A DNA stretch of 64,000 bases from Verrucomicrobiota bacterium (GCA_029556615.1 JAKQDD010000055.1:24230-88229); one strand, 5' to 3'. Positions 12,001 to 27,000 are shown, numbered from the stretch's first letter. The notes: generated from the letters alone by a model not told the origin. Numbers and translations: made by a program.

Positions 12001-15000
12001 AGAACGCATTGGCCCCCGAGGGCAGCATCACGGGGTCGATCTCCAGCGTCCCCGGATCGGCATCGATCGGGCGCAAGCCCACCGCATCGAACACCGCAAC
12101 CTTGTTGGTGCCGTGGACGGCCACGTAGATCCGCGTCAGATCCGCCGTCAGCGCCACCGCCCGCGGCGTGCCCCACGGCACGCTCAGCCGCGCCACCGGC
12201 AGCGGAACCGCAGCGCGGGCGTCGATGACGAGGATCTGGTTCTCGCCCGATAGCGCGGCGAAGACGTACCGGTTCTCGATGGGCAATCGGACCGCCTCAC
12301 TCTCGACGGTCACCGTCTCCGTCACCATCGCCGTGCCCGTCTCGTTCTCGACCAGGACGTTCTGCTCGCGCGCAATCCGGATCTCGACCGCGCCGACCGC
12401 CACGCCCGACGGCACGGTGCACTTCACCTTCTTCTCCGCAGGACTGTAGACAAGCCTGCTGCCGTCGACGAAGTACTCCCGGCCCGTCGCCTCGGCGCCA
12501 AACCCGGCCGTGCCGGTCTCACGGAAGATGACCGTCAGATCCTCGAGCCGGGCGCCGATCCCATCCGGCGCATCCGCCCAGAGCAGGCGCTCGACGGTGA
12601 ACGACAGCACACCCTCGGGCCCGCCCCCGAGATCCTCCCAGGCATACGTGACCCGCGTGACAACCGGCGGCTTGCTCGGATGATCGTCGGGCAGCACGGT
12701 GTTCTTGAATGTGCCGGAGACACTCACCTCGTCGTCCGCCAGGACTTCGACCGTGGTCGTCGTGTACACCGGCGCCGGCGTGTCAATCAGCTTCTCACAG
12801 TGATAGATGTCCTTACGCCCCGGCGTCGTGCGCAGGATGTACTCGTAGATCCGGTCGATCTCCTGCTCCATCACATCGTAGACCAGGGTCTTGACCAGCA
12901 TGAACGTCCCGAGCGCCATCACCGGAAAACTCTGCGTCGCCGCCCCGCCGGCCCCGTGCAGACCCGTGCCACCCGCCGACGGAACCATGAGGACATAGAA
13001 ACCCGTCGAGGTCGCCGCGACGGGGCTCTCGAGCGACACACGGCCCTGCACCACGCCCGTGCCACCCGACGGCGCCGCGCTCACCAGATAGTCCCCCGAT
13101 TCGAGAATCCCGGTCGTCGCCTCGCCTGTCCCCGTGCGCGCCAACCCATCCGCTCCCACCGTGCCGAAATCCGCCTGCAGCCAAACCCGCACCGGGTTGC
13201 CATCCGGTCCCGCCAGCGTCGCCGCTCGATAGAACGCCACCTCGGTCCCCGCCGCCAGACCGGTCACCGGCACCGCCACATCCGCCGGCCTCAACAACAC
13301 CGCCGATCCCATCTCGAGCCGGAACGCGCCTCCGAAGATCTGGCCCTCGAGCAGGCCGAACGGCAGCTCGGCCGGCGTCAACCCCGCGAAGTTGACCAGC
13401 GTGTCCCGCTCGAGCGCGTGGGGCGCGATCGACAGGATGGCGCCGTTCGCCGCCTGCAGCAGGCCGCCAGCCGGCCCGACCACCTTCGGCATCGCCTGCG
13501 GCGTTGCGACGCGGACGGACACAAGCTTCTCCGCGAACCGGTAGATGACGGTGATCGTCGTCTCCCCCACCGCTGCACCGCTGACAACACCCGCCGCGCT
13601 GACCGTCGCCATCGTCTCGTCCCCGGAGAGGAACAGCGCGCCCGCCGCCGGGTCGGTCAGATCCGTGCCGTCCGGATGCTCGACGTAGAGCGATTGCGAC
13701 CCGCCTTCCGGCACCGTCAGCGCGTCGGACTTGAGCCGCAAGCCCACCTGATCCAGCTGAACGTCAGCCGCCGATGCCGCCGGCCCGACGCGGAACGCCG
13801 TGGCGGCCCGCAGCGAGCCGCGCGTGACGATCAACGCCCCGTACCCGTCCGCCAGGGCAGCCAGCACGCCGCGCGACGTGACCGCGGCCGCCCCCGGATT
13901 CGTCGACGCAAAGTCGAGGTACGACGCTGGCAACACCACCCCGGTCTCGTCGGTGAAGTCGCCCTGCACCCGGACCGCGAACGTGCCGCCCGCCTCGAGG
14001 CGCGGACCGCGCTCGATCAGCTGGATCCGCACCAAAGGCGCAGCACTCACCTGGACGGTCACCGTCGCTTCCGCCGACCCCAGGGTGCCGTCGTCGGCGA
14101 CGTACGTGAAACTCGCGGGACCAGTGTAGCCCTCTTCAGGCAGGAAGAGCACCGTGCGCCCATCAAGGTCGAATCGGGCGATCCCGTGCGCAGCCCCAAC
14201 GATCTGGAACATCAGCGGATTGCGATCCGCGTCCTGGGTGAGGCTCGCCAGATCGACAGCAACCTCGAGCCCCAGATGCGTGCGCACCGTGCCGGCGCTG
14301 GCGACCGGGGCGCGATTCGCGACAAACCCATAGCCCGCAGTCCCAAGCTGGAGGTCCGTCGCGTTGATCCGGCCGTCCCGGTTGATGTCGGCCGCCCTGA
14401 CATAGCCGGCTTGGCCTTCCACCGAGCCCTGCGCCGCAGCGATTCGGGCGGCGTCAGTCCCGTTGACCGCTCCATCGCCATCGACGTCGCCAGCGAGCGT
14501 CACGGTCACTTCAAACACCCCCGCACCCCCCGTGGCGCCGGACACTCCGAGCCGGTGCAGCCCCGCCGCGTCGATCCGGTACACCCCGTAACTCTCTCCC
14601 GCCGTCACGCTGCCCAGCACGAGCTGCGCCCCGGGAATCTCGGCGAGCGCCGGCGCGAACCCGCTCTTGCCAGTCACCGTGACCCCGAGCAGAACCTGGC
14701 CGGTGGTCGAGGTGGCGAACTCGGCCTCGCCGATCGCGAACGCGTACCACTGCGATTGGCCCGCCGGGACCGTGCCGCTCTGCGCCATGCCGAGGAACAG
14801 ACGCAGCGACCCGAGCGCCGACCCAATGCTCTCCGTGCCGGTAAAGCGGCCCGCCGCGTCGTAGTGCACGGCCACACTCGGACCCGGGGACGACAGAACC
14901 GTCGTGAGGCGCGATCCGGCATCCGCGGCGTAGGCAAAGAACTGGCGCGCGCCGGTCTGGAGGTTGGCCACCCGGGTGAGGCATCCGGTGTCGCCGTACG

Positions 15001-18000
15001 TGTAGACGAGTCGGGCGCCGTTCGAGGCGCTCAGGCCGGTGATGCGTCCCTCCGCGTCGCGTTCGAGCGCGATCCGATCGCCGCTGGCCGCGACGAGCCC
15101 CGACTCGCTCGCCACCACCTGGGCGCCGGTCGAGGAACGAATCGTCCTCAGGCCGAGCTCGAGATCGTGGTCATACCGCGTGCCATCGGGGGCAAGGAGC
15201 GTAAAGTCGGCGCCGTCGAACTGGCCGCTGGCGATGTTGTACGGCCGGCCGGTTCCAAGCTGGTAGAAACCGCCGGAGGCCAACTCGAGGACCGCGGGAG
15301 CGGTTTGAAGCTGATAGTCAACGCCCGGGTCGGCCACCCAGGCCGGGCGGTAGATGGCGTTCAGACCGGCCACGGTCAGCGTCGGCTGGAAGGTGAACGC
15401 CACCCGCCGGCCATCCGGCAGGTTGACATAGGCTCTCGAGCCCGTCCTGTAAGCGGCATAGACCCCCTGTTCCTCGTTGCCGGTGGGAACGCCGTTGGTG
15501 CTCCACTGCGCGTCGAGCAAGCCCAGCGTCCAGCCGGGCCCAAAGCTGCCCGCAACCGCACCGCCCAGGCTCGTGTAGTGCCGCGTGAGGCTGATCGTGA
15601 CGCCGCCCAACGACAGCGTGACGTCCGTCATCCCAGTCTGGTAGGCCCCGCTCTTGTCCGCCGAATTCATCTCGAACACGCGCGACGTGCGGGTCGAGCG
15701 GCCGCTGATGTCGGTCGCAGTCAGGGTGAGCTGGTACGCGCCATTGACCCATTCCGCAGGATCAAGACGGGCGAGCGTTCCGTCGATGGACTCCTGACCG
15801 CGCGCGAGCGTGGTGGCCGTGCCTCCAGCCAGCGGGGCGAGTTCGAGGATGTACTCGTCCAGGTTGGTGTCCCTGACAATCCCCGCGAGATCGAACGCGG
15901 CGCCGATCACCATGCCGTTGGCAAGGTTGGGCAGACTGACCACCGGCGCGTCGGCGTCGAGCGGGTCGCGCACCTTGAGCGTGAGCGTGGTCGTGCCGGT
16001 GACGCCGTCGAGGTCCGTCGCCCGGGCGACAATCGTATAGCGGCCCGCCTCCGCGGGGGTGATGCGGACCCGGTTGAACGCGTCGAGGGTCTGCGCCTGG
16101 CCGTCGATCGCCACGGCAACCGAGATGATGTCCGAGATCCCCGACGCCGTGGCCTGGATCCAGACGGATTGACCCAGGCGGAGGGCGAAGCTCGGCGTCA
16201 ACTCGATGTGCACCGCGGGCGGCACCGGCGCGGTGGACACCACCAGCCGGAACGTGCGCGAGGCTTCGAGCTCGCCATCGGTCACGACCGCTCTCAGGTC
16301 GAACGCCCCGAGTTGATCGCCCGTGGGCGTCCACCGGAACAAGCCGGTCGCGCGATCGAACGTCGCGCCGTCAGGGATCCCCTCGAGCGCATAGGCAAGC
16401 GTGCTGCCCGAATCGGGATCGCCGGCGGGAATGACCAGCTCGAACGGCTGGTTGACGAGCAGCACGTGGCTGCTGATCCGGTCCATCTGCGGCGCCCGGT
16501 TGACGTTGACGACCTGGATCGTGGTCGAGACCGTCGCCGTCAGGCCGCCGCTGTCCAGCGCGCCGAACGTCACCGCGTGCGCGCCCGCCTGGTCGTATCC
16601 GGGCGTCCATTGGAACTCGAGGCTCGCCGGATCGAACGTCGCGCCAGCGGGCAGAGCGCCGACGACGTAGACCTGGATCGTGTCGCCGTCGGGATCGCCC
16701 GCCCCCAGGGCAAACGCCAGCTCGAGCCCCTCGAGGGTCATGAAGCCCGGCAGGGCCGTCAGGCGCGGCCCCTGATTCAGGTTCAGAACGGTCAGCGTTA
16801 CCACCTCCGCCGAGACGCCGCTTCCATCCGTGGCGCTGAACTCGATCGAGTAGACGCCCGCTTGAACGAGGTCCGGTGTCCAGGTGAACACCCCGGTCGC
16901 CGGGTCGAGTGCGGCGCCCCTCGGCAGACTGCCGGCACGGTAGGTCAATGCGTCGCCGTCGGCATCGGTCGCCCGCAGGGTGAAGTTCAGCGCCGTCTGT
17001 TCGACGATCTCGCGGCTCCCGACCGGGGCCAGAACGGGCGCGGCGTTCGCCGCGCGCACCACGAAGCGGACGGTCTCCGTGTCCGCCAGGCGTTGCCCGG
17101 GATCGCCGTGTCCGTCGTCCGTCACGGTGAACGTGGCGGTGTGCACCCCCGCGTCAGCAGCGCCGGGTGTCCAGGCGAACTCGGCCACGCCGTACACGGC
17201 CGACGGCACCAAGGTCGCTCCAGCCGGCAGCCCTGCCAGCTCGAACACCAGCGGGTCCTCGTCCAGATCGGCGGCGCGGACCTGGAACCTCAACTCCTGC
17301 CCGATGAGGGCAATGCGGTCGCCGATCAACTCGAACACTGGCTGGGCGTTCACGAGGCGGGCGGTCAGAATGAACGTGTAGGAACCGGTAAGAGCGGCCG
17401 CCGGATTGCCATTCCCGTCGTCGGTCGCCTGGATCGTCACCGTGTGACTGCCGCGGTCGGTGAGGGTGGGTTGCGCGCGCAACGTCGCTGTCCCGTCGCC
17501 GTTGTCGGTGAGCGTCGCAAAGCGCGGCAGACCCGCCGCCGAGAACCGCGGGATCGTGCCGTTGGGATCGGAGGCGCTGATCGTCACCGTGAGCGTCTGG
17601 CCGGCGTCCACCGCCTGGTTGCCGATCGGCGTGACCACGGGCGGGGCGTTCTCGTCGAGCACCGTGACCCGCAGGAGAGCGCTGTCCTGGGTCGGCGTTC
17701 CGGTTCCATCGCTGTCGTCCACCACCGTCACGGTGATGAAATACTCGCCGCTCTGGGTGTAACCGGGAGTCCACCGCAGCAGACCGGTCTGGGTGTCGAA
17801 GGCGGCCCCGGTGGGCAGGCCGGTCGCGCTCCAGGTCAAGGGGGCAGCCTGGGCCGACTGCTCGACGGTGCCATCCGGCAGCAGGTTCACCTCGCTCGCC
17901 GGGTAATCCGGGTCGTACGCGGCAAACAGGATCGAAAGCGCCTGGCCCTCGTACACGATCCAACGGTCCACTCCCGCCAGATCCACCGGCCCGTTGACAT

Positions 18001-21000
18001 TCAACACCGTCAGATCGAAGGCCTGCGTCGACACCGAGGCGCCATCGCTCGCCTGGAACAGCACCCGGTACGTGCCGTGCTGATCGTAACGCGGGGTCCA
18101 CAGGAACACGCCTTCCTCGGGCGCGAGCGTGGCGCCGGCCGGAAGACCGGTCGCCGTGAAACGAAGCGCGTCGCCGTCGACATCCGTCGCCCGCAGCACC
18201 AGGCGCACGGTGTCGTTCTCACGGACGGTTCGCGCGGCCATCGGTTCAAGCTGCGGCGCCTGATTCGCGTTCGTGACGACCATCTCGAACGACTGCCGGA
18301 CCACGTGGATGCCGTCGGTGACAAACACCTCGACCCCGGAGTAGCGCCCGGCCGACGTGCCGTCCGTCTGCCAGCGGAGCGCCCGGGCGACGCTGTCGAA
18401 CACCGCGCCCGCCGGCAGGCGATCGACGCCAAACACCAGCGCGTCGCCGTCCGGGTCGACCGCGGTGAAACCGACCTCGATCCGGTCGCCCTCGCGGGCC
18501 GTGACGTCCGCAACCTCGAACAGCACCGGCGCCGCGTTGCCCCCCGTGACCGTAACCGTCCAGCGCTGCACCGCGGATCCGCCCCGGCCATCGTACGCGC
18601 GCAATTCGAAGCTGACGTCCCGGCCGTCGCGCGATTGCGGTGTCCAGGTCAAGCCGGTCTGTGGGTCGAAGACGGCCGTCTCGGGCGCGCCAATCAACAC
18701 GTACGTCACCGAGGGGCCGTCAGGATCGGTCGCCTGCGGCTGGTAGGCGTACGCCTGCCCGACCGTCGCCGTCAGCCCCGGGGCGGAGCTGAACACCGGG
18801 ATCACGTTGGGCGGCACCGCCGCCAGGACCTGCGACCTGAGATCGAAGCTGATCCCGCCCGGGTTCCGGACCGTGATCGTGTCCCCCAGCGATTGTCCCG
18901 CCGGCAGGGTCCCGCCGGTGCTCGAGAGCAGATCGACGTACGGATGCCCGTCCTCGGTGATCCCATCGGCGCTCAACAGGGTCGCTCCCGCCGGATCCGT
19001 CCCCAGCCCGAGGAACACGACGCGCACCGGCGAAAGGAGCGGGTAGACGAGGCTGTTCGTGATCCACAGATCGACGGAGACCGTCTCGTTGACGCGGTCG
19101 ATGCGAGTGTTCGTGTACTGCGTTTGGATCTGGACGGTCACATCCTGCAGCACCGCAAATGTGACTGTCATCGCCTTCTCGAGGCCGACCCCCGTCTCGC
19201 TCTCGATGCCGGCGGCGATGGTCAACGCATAGCTGCCGGGCGCGAGGGCCTCGAAGGTCAACACCACCGTCCGGCCGGCCCGATCATAGCTGGCCGCCAC
19301 CGGCGCCCGGGTCTCGCCGGTCCCGAACCCCTGCAGCGTGTAATTCGCCAGCGCGGTCACGGACGTGGCGCTGGCGTCATCGAGCATGTCGATGTTGAAC
19401 GTCACCGTGGCGCGGTTCACGATCGGCAGGACGCTGCTCCCGTTGACCGGGGTGGTCGCCACAATCCGCGGCGGAATCACCGGCTGCAACACGTCCACTT
19501 GCCCGCCGTGCGCCACGTACACGCTGCCCGCGGCCGATACCTCCAGGAACTCCGCGCGCCCGCCGCCCGTGGCGATGTTCACTTGGCGCATCGAGGCGGC
19601 CTCGATCATCGTCAGCGAACCGCCCGAGGCGTGCGCGACAAAGAGCAGGCCCGACAGCGCGCTGCCCGCCGGGCCGAACGCCAGCCCGGTTGCGGGATCA
19701 TCGAACTGCGCCATGACCTCGGCAACGTGCACGCGGTTGAACCGGACCAGGTCGCCGCCAGCCGGCCACGTGGTGCCCCACAACGTCCCGGTCGCGTCGA
19801 AGGCGAGACTGTGAACCCGCGTGGTCGAGTAGTTCGTGAACGCGCCGGTGTCAGGATCGAAGACCCGGACCCCCGAGCTCGCGGACAGGTAGATCTCGCC
19901 GGTGGTCGGGTGCACCGCCAGACCGAGCTCGATGCCGTCTGAATGCCGGGCAAGTATCCCGCCGGTCTGCGGGTCCAGCTGGACCAGCGGCCCGCCGCCC
20001 GTCGTCGCCCAGAGCCGGCCCGCGGCGTCAAAGGCCATGGCGTAAATCGGAACATCCAACGTCGCCAGCGGCGTGCCCGCCCCGCCGCCGCTGACGCCAA
20101 ACCGGTACAGACTGCTGCGCCCCGCCCCGCCGCTGATGTAAAGGGTCTCGCCGTCGGGCGCCATCGCGATGCCCAAGGCCCCAATCCCGGCGCCCGAACC
20201 CGGAATCGCCCGCACGTAACTCATCGCTGTGAACGGTTCGTAAACGAAGTCGAAACCGGTCGGGAACACGCTGGATTGCCTGCCGGGGATGCCCAGCTGC
20301 GCGTGGAGGAAGACCGCATTCGTCGCGGCCTGCGTGGGCGGGGCCGGCGTGTCGGTGGCGGTCTCGGGCTCCGGTTCCGTCGGGAGTCCGCCGAGGTTGA
20401 CGCCGCTGCCGGCGGTGGGGAGCGTGACGCCCATCGGGCCCTGCTCCCGGTTGCCCGCATTGTCCATGGCCAGGACGATGAACTCGGCCGTGCCGCCGGG
20501 CACGCCCTGGTAGGTGGCGGAGGTTTCGGTGAGCCCGGACTTCCAGGTCACGTACGGAGCCCCGTTGAGCGAGAGATAGACCGTGTAATCCTTGATCCCG
20601 GACCCCTCGGCATCGTCGGCGCCCGTCCACGAGAGCGAGTAGGTCGCCGATCCGACCTGCACGACCGCGAGTTGCGTTGCCGGCGCCGTGGCATCGACCG
20701 TGCCGGTCACCGTGTTGGTGTCGATCGGGGCAGCATCGCCGTAGATCACCCGGGCCGAGGCGGTCAGGGCAGCGCCGGTCACCGATTCAGGATTGGCCTT
20801 GATCGTGTAGGCGAGTTGACCGCCTTCAGTGCGGTCCTTGTTCGGGAAAAGCAACCCAAGGCTCGGGTCGGTGGCCGGCAGCCCGGTCAACGGGTCGATC
20901 GCCGTCATCACCCAGGTCACCACGTTCGCGGTGATGTCCAGACCCGCCGTGACCTGCAGAATAATGCCCCGTTCCTCGGTCAAATCGAACTCGCCCGAGA

Positions 21001-24000
21001 ACGACGCGCGATCCGACGGGATGTGCACGAGGATGTCACCCAGGCGGATGTCGCCCAACCGGAACGAGCGGACGTCGACCGCGGCGGGATCCAGCTGCTG
21101 AACGATCCGGAGTCGGGACACGGGCGAGCTGGCGTTGGCGGGGTTCTCGAAGGTCACGGTGAACGGCAGCGGCGTGTTCACCGGCACCCAGTTGTCATCG
21201 CCAAACCCCGACGGTCCCGTCATCGAAACCCACTCGCTGCGGGCGCCGATGATGCCGAAGTATTGGCCGTAGCTGGGCAGATCGATCGGCGCCGGGGCCG
21301 ACTCCGGGGGAGTGCCCACCTGGATCACGAACGCGGCGTAGTGCGTCCGGTGCGAAAGCCCCAAATCGAATTCCGACGCGGCCGGCGGCGGGGTTCCCGA
21401 GGTGCTCGCCTCCGCGTCGTGACCGTACCACACCCGCACTTGTTCGAAGAACTCGACGAGATTGCCAGCCGCGATCAGGTCCGCCCCGCGCGGGCCGCCG
21501 AGGATGCCGGCGTTCAGAACGGCCATCAGGCTGACGAACTCCGGCAGGTCGCGAATCGCCGGCGGCTCGTCTTCGGGCCGCAGGAGACCGGAATCGGTAA
21601 GCGCCGCGAGGTAGGCGTTGGCCCACGTGGCCGCGTCGGCCGCCAACGCCTGCAGGCCTTGCCCGGCGTCCGGATCCGCCAGGATCTTCACCCGCAAAGC
21701 CTCGGCTTCGTTCCGTTGGTATTGCACATACTCGGCCGCCGTCATCGGTGTCGCCGCGGCCTGGATGTAGAACTGGAAGGCCAGGTCCTCGAGCTCGAAG
21801 TCCATCAGATCCTCGAGGAAGTCCGGGTCCTCCGCCAGAATATCGCGCAGCGCGGGGTAAGTGTCCGCAGTAAAGGTCAACGCCGCGTAGCCCTCGTTGA
21901 TGAAATCATAGGTGAACCCGGCCGCAATCAGGTCGCCGTCAAGGTTCACGATCGAATCCAATTCCGCCCAGGGAACGTCCGCAAGATCCGGATTCCCGCT
22001 CAGGTTGGTGCGGAACACCAGTTTCTCACCCGGGATGATCCCGCCCTCCGAAGGCGAAAGGCGCGGCAGGCCGAACTCGATGTGGACATAGGGCGCACCG
22101 ACATTGGTCAGGCTGTAGATGCCCACCCCGTACCAGCCGACTTCCCCGAGCTCGAGCTGGGATGGTCCGCCGATCCCGACGGTCAAATCGAGCGGCAGCG
22201 CCGCCTCGATCAGGTACCGATACGGGATCGTCGCCACCTGGCCATTGGGATTCGTCACCTGGACGTCGTACAGTCCATGCACAGCCTCCCGCAGGTCGAA
22301 CACGGCGATCATCTCGGTGGCGCTGACCCGCTTGCTGTTCACCGGGATGTATTCGGCGATTTGCGGCCGTATCAGTTTGACCGTCGCCGCCGGATCGAAC
22401 TTCGCGCCCTCGATGCGCATCGTCACGTAGCGGCTGTCGCCGCCGGTGTCCGGTTTCACCGACGTGATGCCAAACGGCAGCACGCGGGCCTTGAGCGTGA
22501 TCCCCTGGGTTCCCGTCGAGCCCGCGGACCGCACCAGCACGTAGTACGTGCCGGCCTGGGTCGTGGGGACACGGACCGTCTGATCCGCCCACAGGTGGCC
22601 CTCGTAGGCGGCGTCATAGCGGATCGAATCCGGCAACCCCGCATACCGGATGAACAGCTCGTTCGCCGCGCCGTCCGAGTCGCTGTCCAGCACAACCTCG
22701 AGCGTCTCGCCCGCCGGCGCCTGCAGCTGATAAAGCTGCTCCTGGCCGCCGCCGAGCGTGTCCGCCGCCGGCACGTCCAACACCAGCGTCTTGACCTGCA
22801 ACGTCAGCAGATCCGTCGACGCCCGGCGGTTGTTCTGGTTGAAAGCCCCCTCGTTGATGTCGTCGTAGATGTCCGCACGCACGATCACCCGGTAGGCCTG
22901 CGGCAGGACCGTCGGCAGGGTCGCGGTCAGCGTCGCCGTGTAGCTCTCGCCGGGCAGCAGCGTCACCGTCTTCTTCTCACTTCCCCTCGCCGCCACCCCG
23001 ATCAACCGGTCGCCAATGTCCCACACCGCGTCCGCCGACAGGTAGACCGCGTCCGCCCAGAAACCCTGGGCCTTCTCCGTGCTGTGGTTCTTCACCGTCC
23101 ACGAGATCGACACGGCCTCGCCCACCAACCCGGTCGACGGCACCGCGATCGAGTCCTCGACCTGCAGGTCGGCCGGCGGCGGCAGCTCGATCAGCATCGG
23201 CACGGCCTGGGCCCGGGCATTGTTGCCCTCGCGCGCCCCCTCGTACACGGCGGTGAGCGGCGCGATCCCGCTCGGCACGTCGGTCACCACGATCACGTAG
23301 TAGGCCCCAATCAAACCGCGCGGCACCGCCAGGGTGTCGGCGACCGAATACGACCCGCCCGCACCGAGAACGCCCGTGTGTTGCACGCTCCGTACGAAGT
23401 GGTCGCTGGCGGCATCCAGGTACTGGTCGCGCGAGAGGTAGATCTGGTCTTCCCATTTCGGCTGCCGATCCGGGACCTCCCCCAGCGCCACGTTCGTCAC
23501 GGTGTAACTCATCGTGAAGGCGTCCCCGACGAACACCCGCTCCTGCGAGGTCACGGCTGTCACCTGGAGATCCGGGAGTTCCTGGAGCTGCACCTGGATC
23601 GACCCGATCACCGTGTTGTCGCCCTCCTCCTGGTACTCGCGCACCGCGCCGCTCCCCGAGCCGTCAATGCGCGGAGTGCCCTTCACCAACGGGTACGGGT
23701 AGTTTACCGCCCCCGTCGCGGTTTGCGGCGAATCCGCCACGATCAGCAGGTAGAACGTCCCCTGGATATCGTCCGGCAACCGCACCGACGTGCTGACCGT
23801 GTACTCCTCACCGATGCCGAGCGTGCCGTTGTGGCGGACCGTCCCCAGGAGTTGGTCATAGCCGTCGAGCGAGCGATCCTGCGAGATGAACACCCGGTCG
23901 AACCACACGGCCACCCGGGTGGCGCGCGTCCCTTCGTTGACAACCTTCCACGAGATCGGGATGGTCGATCCGGACAGCGCCTGGTCCGCCGCGCCCAGCA

Positions 24001-27000
24001 GCACCGGCCTGAGGTCGGGCTCGCGGAACAAGACGTTGATCGGCGCCGAGCACGCCATGTTGTTCTGGTTGGCGCCGTCTTCCCAGACCCGCTGCGCGAA
24101 TCCCTCCCGCCAACCCGGGTAGTCGCCCGGCCCCAGCGCGGAAGCGTCGACCGGCGGCGGGCGCCAGCGCGCCGGGTTGTAATCGGTCAACACGTAGATG
24201 AACCGTCGACCCGAAATCCCGGCGGGCAAGGTCACCGTCGTCGTGGCGACGTAACTCTCGCCCGGCTCGAGCGGCTCGGTCGCGACGTGATACACCCGCG
24301 TCAGGAAGGTCGCGCGATCGACATCGAACGGCCGGTCGGGCGGGTCGGGCGACAGGAAGATGTTGTCGTACCACCGTTCGGTGCCCGACCAGACCGCGCC
24401 CAGGCCGATGTTCGTCACCTTCCAGGTGATCTGGATCGGGTCGTCCGAGGTCGCCGTTGCAGGCACCTCGATCACCTCGGCGATCAAGTCCGCCGGCACC
24501 TGGGTCACGGCCGACGACGACGCGCGCGCGTTGTTCCCGGTCCACGGCCCCTCGTAGACCGTTCGCGCGACGTCCACCGCCGGCCCGACCAGGATGTCGA
24601 GGATGTCCTTCTTGCTGAGGCGGCCCAGGTCTTCGTTGCTGACCTCGTCGAGCGGCTTCCCCATCTTCGACTCCAACCGGTCGAGCACACCCTGGAATTG
24701 CTCCGTTAGCTCCCGCATCGTCTGCGCGTCGAAGTCCTCGTCCGACACGATCTCGATCGGCGCGAGGTTGGTCTTGACGATGATGTAACTGCCCTCAGCC
24801 GACGGCGGCAGCATGAACGTGGCCGTCTGCGTGTACGATTCGCCCACCTCGAGCCCGCCCTCGTGCGGCACCGCGAAGATCAGATGGCTCTCGCCCTGCC
24901 CATTCTCCAGGTCCGCGTCCGTCGAGAGGAAGATCGAGTCGCCCCACACGTCGAGACTCGTCCGCGTGGCGCCGTTGTTGGCCACGGTCCACGACACCGT
25001 GATCTGCTGTCCCCCGACCGCCTGGGCCGGCGCCTGGATCGCCGTGACTTCCAAGTCCGCGGGCGGCACCAGCAGGATGTTGATCGGGGTGAAGTTGAAG
25101 TTCGAGCTCTCGAGGTCGTTCGGCACGTCCGGGTTCAGGTTCGTGTCGAACGCCAGCTCGTACACGGTATCCGCCGCGTCCGCCCAGACCGCGAGATGGT
25201 AGACCCCGTTCACCGTCTTCGGGATCGTCACCGTCACCGCCGCGTCGTAGTACTGCCCCACCTCGAGCGCGCCCCCGTGGCCGAAGTTGCCCAGCAGGAT
25301 GTCGCCCGCGAGCGGGTTCTGCGGGTTCGGCTTGGGCCGGCCCTTGGCGCGCACCAGCCAGATCGCGTCGATCCAGCTCCCCGGGTAGGTGATGCCCGCG
25401 CCGCTGTTGGTCACCCGATACCGCACGGTGATCTGCGAGCCCTCGAACGTGTCCACCGGCCCGTTGATCTGGGTCGCCACCAGATCCGGCGGCGGCACCG
25501 GCGTCACATCGACCGCCAGCGCCCGCGACCGGTCGTTGTTGCCGTCCATGGGGTGCTCGTCCACGGCCCCGCCGGAATCGGCCCTGACCACAATGTAGAC
25601 GGTCCCGGCGACACCCAGCTCGACCTTGAATCGGCCGCGGCTGGTGTAGGCTTCGCCCGGCTCGAGTGCCGCGCCGTTCGGCAGCGAGCCCAGCAACCGG
25701 TCGCCCCCGTCCCACTTGTGGTCCAGCGAGAGATACACCCCGTCCGTCCACCGCGACCCGCCGGTCGGCGTCGCCACCGTCCCCAAATTGTAGACCGTCC
25801 ACTCGACATCGATCAGGCCGCCGCTCGTTACCTGGTCGGGGATGGTCAGCGCCACCACTTGCAGGTCCGGCCGCGGCTTCATCGCCAGCGACAACGCCTC
25901 CGACGCCGACGCCTGGTTGTTGTTCTCGTTGGTCTCAATCAGACCGCCATCCGCATCCGTCACCACCACCACCTGGTAGACCCCCGGCGACCGCGGCAGC
26001 GTCACCAGCTCGCTCCGGGTGTAGGTCTTGCCCGCTTCGAGCCCGATCGACCTCGAGTACCGCCCCAGCCGGATCGCCTGCGACATCGCGCCATTCGGCG
26101 CCAGGTAGATCGCGTCCGTCCAGAAACCGGTCGCCGTCTCGGGCCCCGCATTCCGCACCGTCCACGCGATCTCGACCGCGTCCCCGTCCCATCCCTCGAC
26201 CGGCGCCGTCACCGCGATCACTTCGAGATCGACCGGCGGCGGGGGCGTGTACGCCACCGTCACCGCCTCGGAACGCGCCGTGTTGTTGCCCGTGTAGATG
26301 AACTCGAACGGGCCGCCCGTGCTCACGAAGATGTAGTAGGTCCCCTCCGCGTCCTTGGGCAGGGTGACCTCGGTCGTGCGCGGATAGCCGTCGTTCACCG
26401 CCAGGGCGCCCAGGTGATCGACGTGCGCCAGGGTCTGCCTCCCCGTCGCCCCGGTCGGATCCTTCGACCACCAGACCACGTCGCTCCAAGCATCGGAGCT
26501 CGTGATCCCAATCCCGACGTTCGACACGGTCCAGCTCACCCGCAACGGTTGCCCGTTGGCACCCATCGCGTCCGCGCTTACCTCGTCCACCACCAGGTCC
26601 GCATACGGTATGAACATCACATCCACCACCGCGGGTGCCTCGGCGACGTTCACGCCCGCGTCGGTATGCTCGTACACCGCATCGGTCGCGTCCGTCTTCA
26701 CCAACAGATGGAACCGGCCCTGCAACCGCGACGGCAGCGTGATGATCCGCGTCTCGGCATACTCGGTCCCCACCGGCATCAGCCCGTCGTGGACAAACTC
26801 GCCCACCACCCGATCATCGCCGTTCCCAAACACCGCGTCCCCCGACAGCACCACCCGGTCCACCCACGAGTCCGCACGACCCGGTCCCGTGCCATCATTC
26901 GTCACCTTCCAGGAGACGGTCAGGTCCACCGGATCCCCGATGAGCAGCGTCTGGCCCGTGACGTCATGAACGCGCAGGTCGGCGTACGGCGCCAGCGTCA

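Noticed and set aside
14890..15670. Polymorphic RHS toxin with a delivered C-terminal domain
   Set aside because: Only the start of an RHS shell is present and it is followed by a dockerin and Ig-like units, with no cage closure, cleavage site or toxin domain.
12680..24709. Two very long plus-strand open frames (12680-19942 and 19943-24709) opposite the giant gene
   Set aside because: They are Arg/His/Pro-rich translations without any recognisable domain, and they mirror the high-GC codon pattern of the giant gene on the other strand. They are antisense shadows.
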